Notes under the pieces: model-generated
The model's input: only the letters and a program-made list of their open reading frames with translations
Databases searched by the model: none
Told to the model about the DNA's origin: nothing
Shown here: positions 58,400 to 64,000 of the stretch, in pieces
Layout of the letters: the number at the start of each line of letters is the position of its first letter
Numbering within the stretch: position 1 is the stretch's first letter
Made by a program: the position numbers and the translations under genes
Assembly: GCF_002250055.1 (NCBI RefSeq)
Contig: NZ_CP018866.1
Span: forward strand, 2,844,501 to 2,908,500
From: Sutcliffiella cohnii
GTDB taxonomy: Bacteria; Bacillota; Bacilli; Bacillales; Bacillaceae_I
Reading direction: 5' to 3'
DNA length: 64,000 nucleotides

Positions 58400-59061
58400 T
58401 ATTTTCCCCCTATTTTCACTAACCTTTTATTTTGAACAGAGTACACACCTTTCCCTTCCATATCGATTAATTCTTCATTGAGTAATCGGATTCCTGTTTT
58501 CTCATCAAGACCAAAATTTTGATAGAAAGGAAATTGACTTACCATCTGGGAAAAATGCTCTTCATCGTTCCATTCCGTTAAATGTACTGCTAATACTGTA
58601 TTAGAAAGTAGTCCTACACCTTTCCTTAACTGATATTCTTGTTTGTCGTTATCCTTCGCAGAAATAATACACTTATTTGGACAAATTAATGCACCTGCTG
58701 AAAAACCAGTGATAGGTCTTCCCTCCATGTACAACTCTTTTATCACTTGTCCTAGTTCACTATCAACAATGAAATCGGCATATGTATTTGTATCTCCCCC
58801 ACATATAATAACTCCACTACTCTCCTTAAGGAGCCTAATAGCTTTTTCTATCGGTGTTGATTGTAATGGAATGTAGGTAAAGTGGTGTCTCCCCACCTGC
58901 TCTAAAGGCTCTGTAACTATAGGCATATAATCTTTCCAGCCATCCCTTTCTAAGAACATAATAGAAATGGGTTGTTCCGTTGCTATTAGACTAGCAAACT
59001 GCTTGGCTAGGCGAGGAGTAAAAGGCGGCCCACTCCCGAATAGAAATAAATGATTGTCCAA
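58399..59061 (-). CDS. Peptidase S51-family protein (dipeptidase E-like)
   Basis: This 220-residue class-I glutaminase-like fold protein has the nucleophile elbow GFSAGA (Ser near residue 128), an ICGGDTNTY loop and AVHLTEW with a likely His. This fits S51 peptidases (dipeptidase E or cyanophycinase-like), which cut acidic dipeptides. It is coupled to the NUDIX gene by a 1-nt overlap and probably shares its transcript. Confidence 0.78.
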   Translation of the reverse strand: MDNHLFLFGSGPPFTPRLAKQFASLIATEQPISIMFLERDGWKDYMPIVTEPLEQVGRHHFTYIPLQSTPIEKAIRLLKESSGVIICGGDTNTYADFIVDSELGQVIKELYMEGRPITGFSAGALICPNKCIISAKDNDKQEYQLRKGVGLLSNTVLAVHLTEWNDEEHFSQMVSQFPFYQNFGLDEKTGIRLLNEELIDMEGKGVYSVQNKRLVKIGGK

Positions 59062-59160
59062 AATTCATCCCCCTCTTCCACTATATTTTATCATTAGTAG
59101 AGGAGGATTTTAATGAATTTTTGAACAATTACTACTTATTCGTAGTAAAAGGCTGGCTCA

Positions 59161-59670
59161 TTAAGGGACTATTCCTTTTTCTTGGCCGAGCTCCTTAAAA
59201 CTTTTGTCCGATTTTAAAATCCAAATTTTTGTTCCGATTGGTACTTGTTCAAATAGCTTTTCTACATTTTCATTTGCTAACCGGATACATCCTTGTGTAA
59301 CATAGTGTCCAATTGAGCTTGGATTATTCGTACCATGTACTCCATATGTTCTACCTTCTGTTCCTTCCGCGTCAAATCCAATCCACCTAGTTCCTAAAGG
59401 ATTTTTAGGGTCACCGCCTGGTATGTCCTTTTTTCTGTAATAAGGCTCAACTGCTTTTATTGTAATGGTAAATTCTCCTTCAGGAGTTAATTCATTTGAT
59501 TTTCCAGTCGCTACTTTGTAAATGACTTTAATTTCTTCCTCAACGTAAAACGCTATTTCGTTTGTTTGTTTATTCACGATAATATATGGATCACCAGGAA
59601 GAGGGTTAGGCCCTAACGGCCATAAAGGTGATGTAATTAATGAAAAAATGAGCGAAATAATAAAAGCCAT
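59161..59670 (-). CDS. L,D-transpeptidase (YkuD domain)
   Basis: ATG 59670 is used, with AAAAGGAG 9 nt upstream, giving 169 residues. The first 15 residues form a signal or membrane segment. The YkuD catalytic motif is HGTNNPSSIGHYVTQGCIRL (His and Cys). The domain begins at YIIVNKQTNEIAFYVEEE. It crosslinks peptidoglycan by 3-3 bonds or tailors it in the wall. Following yqjA, it is encoded on the same strand with 43 nt between. Confidence 0.9.
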   Translation of the reverse strand: MAFIISLIFSLITSPLWPLGPNPLPGDPYIIVNKQTNEIAFYVEEEIKVIYKVATGKSNELTPEGEFTITIKAVEPYYRKKDIPGGDPKNPLGTRWIGFDAEGTEGRTYGVHGTNNPSSIGHYVTQGCIRLANENVEKLFEQVPIGTKIWILKSDKSFKELGQEKGIVP

Positions 59671-59713
59671 TACCAACACTCCTTTTTCCTTAGTGTGTGG
59701 CAATGGCTATCTT

Positions 59714-60682
59714 TCATGCATATTGTTTTAATCCGCCTTTAAAGTCACATTTAATAATTAAATACTGTTCCAATTCTTTTACAAGATGTCGTAACGAAGC
59801 TCTCGTTTCAAATTCTGTCCGACCTTGTGGTAACGGCATCGCTTGAAATTCCTCTGTAAGTTTTCGCAAATTATTAATATGTATAATCGCGGTATTTCCT
59901 GCGTGGATAGATTCTGCTACCTCTTCAATAAAATCAGCCACCATATCAGCCTGTTCGACATCCATTTTAATTGTGGAAACGATTGGTATCATTCTTTCTA
60001 AAACATCTAGCTGTCTCTCTCTCATTTTAAAATAATGATAGTAGCTATTTTCATTTCGTTTAAAATGATTTTCTACATCACGGAAAGCTAAACTTTTTGC
60101 TTTATTTAACAGGTTAACACTCTCTGGAATTTCTTCCCCACTCCATCCACGATCTCCATGTCGTAAATAAGCGGCTAATTCTAGCAAGATTTTATTGTAA
60201 TTTCTTTCTATTTTTTCTTGATAGCCCTTTAACTCATTTTCCATACTAGGCATATACAAATTCATTATTAGTGCAATCCCAATCCCAATTGTTATAATCG
60301 CAAGTTCATTCCATATGAGTGAAACGGAATAATGCCCAGTCGAATAAACGTGTAAAAGTATTACCGTACTCGTTACAATTCCTTCCGTTATTTTAAACAT
60401 AACTGTAATCGGAATAAATAACAGTAGAAATAATCCTATTGCCACAGGATGATAACCAATAATTTCGAATATTAAACCTGATACAAAAAGACTAAGTGTA
60501 CAAGCAATGAACCTCGATTTTGCACTAATAATAGACTTCATTTTTGTTGCTTGAATGCAAAGAATTGTTAGTATACCAGCTGAAGTGAAAAACTCCAGTT
60601 CAAAAAACTGTGCAATGAAAATTGCAAGTGTAACTCCTAATGCTGTCTTCGCGGTCCGATAACCGATTTTAAATTTTTTCAT
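59714..60682 (-). CDS. yqjA: YqjA, aromatic acid exporter (ArAE/DUF939) family
   Basis: The 322-residue membrane protein has about six N-terminal helices (residues 10-150) and a cytoplasmic helical domain (ArAE C-terminal type) from about 160 to the end. This is the B. subtilis YqjA architecture and length. Relatives such as AaeB export hydroxylated aromatic acids, but YqjA itself is not characterised. It lies in its B. subtilis position near brxB, with a peptidase gene inserted between them. Confidence 0.88.
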   Translation of the reverse strand: MKKFKIGYRTAKTALGVTLAIFIAQFFELEFFTSAGILTILCIQATKMKSIISAKSRFIACTLSLFVSGLIFEIIGYHPVAIGLFLLLFIPITVMFKITEGIVTSTVILLHVYSTGHYSVSLIWNELAIITIGIGIALIMNLYMPSMENELKGYQEKIERNYNKILLELAAYLRHGDRGWSGEEIPESVNLLNKAKSLAFRDVENHFKRNENSYYHYFKMRERQLDVLERMIPIVSTIKMDVEQADMVADFIEEVAESIHAGNTAIIHINNLRKLTEEFQAMPLPQGRTEFETRASLRHLVKELEQYLIIKCDFKGGLKQYA

Positions 60683-60770
60683 TCTTTAGAACCCTTCCTT
60701 CAAATCATCTCCTATTATAAAGGAAGAAATTATATTTTGTAACTTAAAAGAGAAGGAGGAACGGAAACTA

Positions 60771-62639
60771 TTAATTAGTTTCCGTTAACAACTGCTCAAA
60801 TTCATCTAATAGCTGTTCAAATCTTCTCATTGTTTGCTTGATTGGCTTAGGGTTACTCATGTCTACTCCTGTTTCTTTTAAAATTTGAATCGGTGGCTTA
60901 CTACCACCACTTGATAACAATTTATCGATTATTCTTTTTTGTGCCTCTCCATTCTCTTCTTTTAGCTGTTCCGCTAATGCTGCTGAAGCCGCGAAACTAG
61001 TCGCATATTGATACGTATAAAAGCTGGAATGGAAGAAATGAGGTACTCTTGCCCATTCCATCGCGATTTTATCATCAATATCCATCACCTTGCCAAAATG
61101 TTTATTTACAATATTAAGGTAAATTTCTTTAATTTTATCTGCATGTAACGCCTCTCCGTTTTGCCCTGCCTCGTGAACTGCTTTTTCAAATTCCGCAAAT
61201 TGCGTTTGTCTAAACAAAGTAACTCTAAAATCTTCTAAATATTTATAAAGAGCTAATAGTTTTTCTTCCTTTGTTTTTGCATTTTCGATAAATTGCTGGT
61301 GTAATAAATGTTCGTTTAATGTAGAGGCCACTTCTGCTGTGAACGTAACATATTGCGCATCTTGATACGGTTGGTTTTCGTTGGAAAAATACGAATGAGC
61401 AGCGTGACCAAATTCATGCGCTAACGTCATAACGTCATGTTGTAATCCTTGATAATTTAACAATATAAATGGATGGATTGCAAAAGCCCCTAATTGATAC
61501 GCACCGGTCGCTTTCCCTTTGTTTGGATATACGTCTACCCATCTTTCTTTCAATCCTTTTTCCACTATATTTGTATAATCATTTCCTAATGGAGCTAGTC
61601 CCTTTAAGACAATTTGTTGTGCTTCTTCATATGAAATTTCTTTTTCTTCCTTTATAGGTGAAGGTGCGGCCAAATCATATAGCTCCATATTATCTAGCTG
61701 TAAAAATTGTTGTTTTAATTTTAAGTAACGATGAAATAACGGTAAATGTTGATCAACTGTTTTAATTAGCTTTTCGTAAACTTTTGGTTCAATTTCCTTT
61801 GATTCTAAACTTGCTTGTAGTGCACTATTATACTTTTTCGTCTTTGCAAAAAAATTGTTTGCTTTTATAATGTTGGCAAGAATCGATGCAAAGCTATCTT
61901 CGTATTGAGAAAGTGTTTCATAGTATGTTTCAAAAGCAGCCTTTCTTAAACTCCGGTCATTACTTGTCATATACACACTATACGTTTGCGGAGTTAGTGT
62001 ATACTCTTGTTCGTTTACTCGAATATTAGGAAGCTGTAAATCTTTTGATATCATAGTGAAAATCTCATTGGATGCATGTAAAAATGGCATCGCCTCAATT
62101 AAAACTTCTTCCGATTCCTTTGGAAGAGCATGTTCTTTTCCATTGTACACTTGCTCTAAAAAATATCGATATTCTTCTAAATCTTTATGAGTGACAATGC
62201 TTTTCCAGCTCTTTTTATCAATATCTTGTATCGCATTCGTGAACCAGTTTGTTTGTTGGACGATTGTAACCGTCATCTTTTCTATTTCGTTTGATAACTC
62301 CATTGCATACGGATTTCCCATATCAACATCAAATAATAATTTCGAATACACGTAAGCTTTCTCAAATATTTGGTTAATAGTAAAATATTGTTCCAATAAC
62401 TTTTGTAACTGCTTTGCTGATTCTATCGGCTTTTCTTCCTTTGCAAATTTGTTTGCCAATTTTTCTGCCAGTTTTAAATCTTTTCGCCATTCTTTTTCAT
62501 CCTTGTATATTGAAGCTAAATCCCACTTATACTTATCTTCTGCCTGATCCCTTGTCCATTCATTTGCGGAGACAAATGGCACTTGAAATAAGAGAACAAG
62601 ACACATAATCATCGGTATCATACTTTTTACATACTTCAT
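60771..62639 (-). CDS. pepF: Exported oligoendopeptidase F (M3B peptidase)
   Basis: ATG 62639 is chosen because GGAGGGG lies 9 nt before it, giving about 622 residues. The protein begins with a signal peptide (KYVKSMIPMIMCLVLLFQV, cleavage near VSA|NE). The PepF N-domain (DRDQAEDKYKWDL-like) and the M3 active site TLAHEFGHAAHS with a later GETA-like Glu (TFTAEVAST) follow. Most PepF proteins are cytosolic; this one should be secreted and degrade small peptides outside. The alternative is a membrane-anchored form. Confidence 0.88.
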   Translation of the reverse strand: MKYVKSMIPMIMCLVLLFQVPFVSANEWTRDQAEDKYKWDLASIYKDEKEWRKDLKLAEKLANKFAKEEKPIESAKQLQKLLEQYFTINQIFEKAYVYSKLLFDVDMGNPYAMELSNEIEKMTVTIVQQTNWFTNAIQDIDKKSWKSIVTHKDLEEYRYFLEQVYNGKEHALPKESEEVLIEAMPFLHASNEIFTMISKDLQLPNIRVNEQEYTLTPQTYSVYMTSNDRSLRKAAFETYYETLSQYEDSFASILANIIKANNFFAKTKKYNSALQASLESKEIEPKVYEKLIKTVDQHLPLFHRYLKLKQQFLQLDNMELYDLAAPSPIKEEKEISYEEAQQIVLKGLAPLGNDYTNIVEKGLKERWVDVYPNKGKATGAYQLGAFAIHPFILLNYQGLQHDVMTLAHEFGHAAHSYFSNENQPYQDAQYVTFTAEVASTLNEHLLHQQFIENAKTKEEKLLALYKYLEDFRVTLFRQTQFAEFEKAVHEAGQNGEALHADKIKEIYLNIVNKHFGKVMDIDDKIAMEWARVPHFFHSSFYTYQYATSFAASAALAEQLKEENGEAQKRIIDKLLSSGGSKPPIQILKETGVDMSNPKPIKQTMRRFEQLLDEFEQLLTETN

Positions 62640-62767
62640 ACTAAACATCCCCTCCAAAATATTCACCTTATTATTGTTTGTTTTCCACGATTTTCTATTC
62701 AAGTGAAATTTTGAGGAAGGACAAAACGTAGTGGCGGAATTTATATAATTTCCTTAACGAAAACGAA

Positions 62768-62803
62768 AAAAATGCAGTGGAGAAATTCCCACTGCATTTT
62801 TCA
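62768..62803. terminator. Terminator after brxB
   Basis: AAAAATGCAGTGG (62768-62780) pairs with CCCACTGCATTTTT around a 7-nt loop. The left A-run gives a T-tail on the minus strand. Confidence 0.88.
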
Positions 62804-62805
62804 AC

Positions 62806-63243
62806 TTATACTTCTTCACAATATTGATCAAAGTATCCTTGTAATTTGTTTATGACAGACATTGGCGCATGTCCTTCAATTTCATGACGTTCAACCATCG
62901 TTAAAATTTTTCCATCTTTTAATAGAGCAAAAGATGGTGAAGATGGCGGATAGCCTTCAAAAAACTCACGTGCTTTTTCTGTCGCTTCTTTATCTTGGCC
63001 AGCAAACACTGTTACTAAGTGATTTGGACGTTTATCTGCGTGAATAGCATGTGTTGCTGCTGGCCTTGCAATACCACCTGCACATCCGCACACAGAGTTT
63101 ACCATTACAAGCGTAACTCCTTTTCGGTTAAACGCTTCTTCTACTTCTTCAGGAGTACGAAGATGCTCGTATCCTGCATGATCCATTTCTTCTCTTGCTT
63201 GACGTACAACATCACTCATTAAAAAATTAAAATCCATACTCAT
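62806..63243 (-). CDS. brxB: Bacilliredoxin BrxB (YqiW)
   Basis: ATG 63243 follows AGAGGTGA at 8 nt and gives 145 residues, the BrxA/B length. The active site is VCGCAGG (Cys52-Gly-Cys54), typical of the DUF1094/bacilliredoxin family. It removes bacillithiol from thiolated proteins, so the cell probably makes bacillithiol. Its position next to yqjA identifies it as the YqiW paralogue. Confidence 0.95.
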   Translation of the reverse strand: MSMDFNFLMSDVVRQAREEMDHAGYEHLRTPEEVEEAFNRKGVTLVMVNSVCGCAGGIARPAATHAIHADKRPNHLVTVFAGQDKEATEKAREFFEGYPPSSPSFALLKDGKILTMVERHEIEGHAPMSVINKLQGYFDQYCEEV

Positions 63244-63344
63244 GTTGTTTTCACCTCTTTTTCTTCCTTCTATTATCATACCAATTTACTATGAATTTTA
63301 AAATAAAAAAGATGTTTAATTTAAAAATAACCGGGTATATTATT

Positions 63345-63418
63345 AATACATCTAGATATCCATACCCCTATACTCCCTAGATGAAGGAAAGTGTTTCGTG
63401 CACTTTCCTATTTTTTTT
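63345..63418 (+). ncRNA. Possible small RNA with its own promoter and terminator
   Basis: Between two minus-strand genes the plus strand has a -10-like TATTAT (63338-63343) with a weak TTTAAT -35 (63315-63320) at 17 nt. A 7-bp stem, CATCTAG/CTAGATG (63349-63355, 63377-63383), follows, then a strong terminator: GGAAAGTG/CACTTTCC, 63386-63408, with eight T. No convincing ORF is present. The unit would be about 70 nt. A terminator without a plus-strand gene is the main evidence. Confidence 0.4.
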
Positions 63419-63476
63419 AAGTGTTCGAGGTATAGCAATAATTTTGAAAAATAGAAAAAAGCACCATTACTCCAGC

Positions 63477-64000
63477 TTACTCTTCTCTTCTATCATATTG
63501 GTCTAACAACTCTTTCACTGCTGTTGATACAGGCATGTTTTCTTGATCTAATTTTTTCTTTACAATTGGAAGTTGTGTTTTGATCGTAGAATGTTGAAAA
63601 AATCTTCGTTCGAGCTCATCTTTTAACGATGCAAAAAACCATTGTTGCTTTTGCTCACTTCGTCTTTTTTCAAATTGATCAGAGTCTTTCGTATTCTGCG
63701 CAAATTGAGTAATTACTTCCCACGCTTCCATAATTCCTGTACCGTTTATAGCTGAACATGTTTTCGCTTTCGTTTGCCATCCTGGTGTTGCAGGTTGTAA
63801 AAAGTGTAAGATTTGATTATATTCTCGGGCAGTCCGATTTGCATTACGTAAGTTTTCTCCATCTGCTTTATTGACTAATATTAAATCAATTAGCTCCATT
63901 ATTCCTTTTTTCATTCCTTGAAGCTCATCACCAGCACCCGTTAATACAAGTAATAAAAAAAAGTCGACCATATCTCGAACAATTCCTTCACTTTGCCCAA
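63477..64000 (-). CDS. meaB: Methylmalonyl-CoA mutase-associated GTPase MeaB (N-terminal part outside the window)
   Basis: The C-terminal half of a MeaB/ArgK-type GTPase is seen. The frame continues to the window edge with GQSEGIVRDMVDFFLLLVLTGAGDELQG, has the guanine-specificity motif VNKADGEN, and ends in the helical dimerisation tail. MeaB protects and reloads methylmalonyl-CoA mutase with its B12 cofactor, so mutase genes probably lie just outside. Together with mce and yqjD this makes a methylmalonyl-CoA theme. Confidence 0.92.
   Translation of the reverse strand, partial: GQSEGIVRDMVDFFLLLVLTGAGDELQGMKKGIMELIDLILVNKADGENLRNANRTAREYNQILHFLQPATPGWQTKAKTCSAINGTGIMEAWEVITQFAQNTKDSDQFEKRRSEQKQQWFFASLKDELERRFFQHSTIKTQLPIVKKKLDQENMPVSTAVKELLDQYDRREE

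Noticed and set aside
60757-60784. Inverted repeat CGGAAACTA/TAGTTTCCG at the end of pepF as a terminator
   Set aside because: It overlaps the stop codon and has no T-run on either strand, so terminator function is not supported.

Overview
The window is low-GC Bacillaceae DNA, with strong AGGAGG-type ribosome binding sites, many TTG/GTG starts and tight operons. Read from right to left, its backbone follows the gene order of the Bacillus subtilis yqiW-yqkC region: meaB, brxB (yqiW), yqjA, mce/yqjC, yqjD, yqjE, dinB (yqjH), rnz, namA (yqjM), yqjN, proI, yqjP, yqjQ, yqjW, a YolD-like gene, yqkB, yqkC. The species cannot be named from the sequence alone. No rRNA, tRNA, CRISPR array or prophage was seen.

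Layout. 0-6.6 kb: two ECF sigma/anti-sigma pairs flank yqkBC, a CDGSH protein, an HPr-like protein without the catalytic histidine, and the SOS-type pair yqjW/YolD. 6.6-10.7 kb: a DUF3221 lipoprotein, yqjPQ, and proI behind a T-box leader with a probable proline (CCU) specifier. 10.7-29.9 kb: an accessory stretch of small lipoproteins, an ABC exporter, a phosphatase-DUF2785 fusion, NUDIX, GNAT, VOC, HAD, HIT and P-loop genes, an M20 amidohydrolase, one IS element with a 151-nt hairpin, and a palindromic intergenic repeat. 29.9-36.5 kb: yqjN, namA, an ATPase, an MhqR-type dioxygenase with its operator, signal peptidase I and a foldase-like lipoprotein.

36.5-46 kb: a two-component system plus ABC exporter resembling LnrJKLMN (linearmycin resistance), then rnz, a bacterial StayGreen (Mg-dechelatase family) homologue, a HAD phosphatase and a cluster of small membrane proteins. 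46-52 kb: lutABC faces glcDF, a lactate/glycolate oxidation block with a near-perfect CcpA cre site in front of glcD. 52-54.3 kb: a two-gene cassette with two LexA boxes around a sigma-A promoter, convergent with dinB, and a CheW-like gene. 54.5-64 kb: yqjE, the methylmalonyl-CoA genes (yqjD, mce; meaB at the right edge), the 31-codon prli42, an L,D-transpeptidase, yqjA, an exported oligoendopeptidase F and brxB.

The best candidates for undescribed biology are the SOS-controlled membrane/helical protein pair at 52.1-52.5 kb, the StayGreen homologue at 43.3 kb, the phosphatase-DUF2785 fusion at 15.4 kb, and the histidine-less HPr paralogue at 2.55 kb. Everything here is read by eye. Family names come from recognised motifs, not from database searches.
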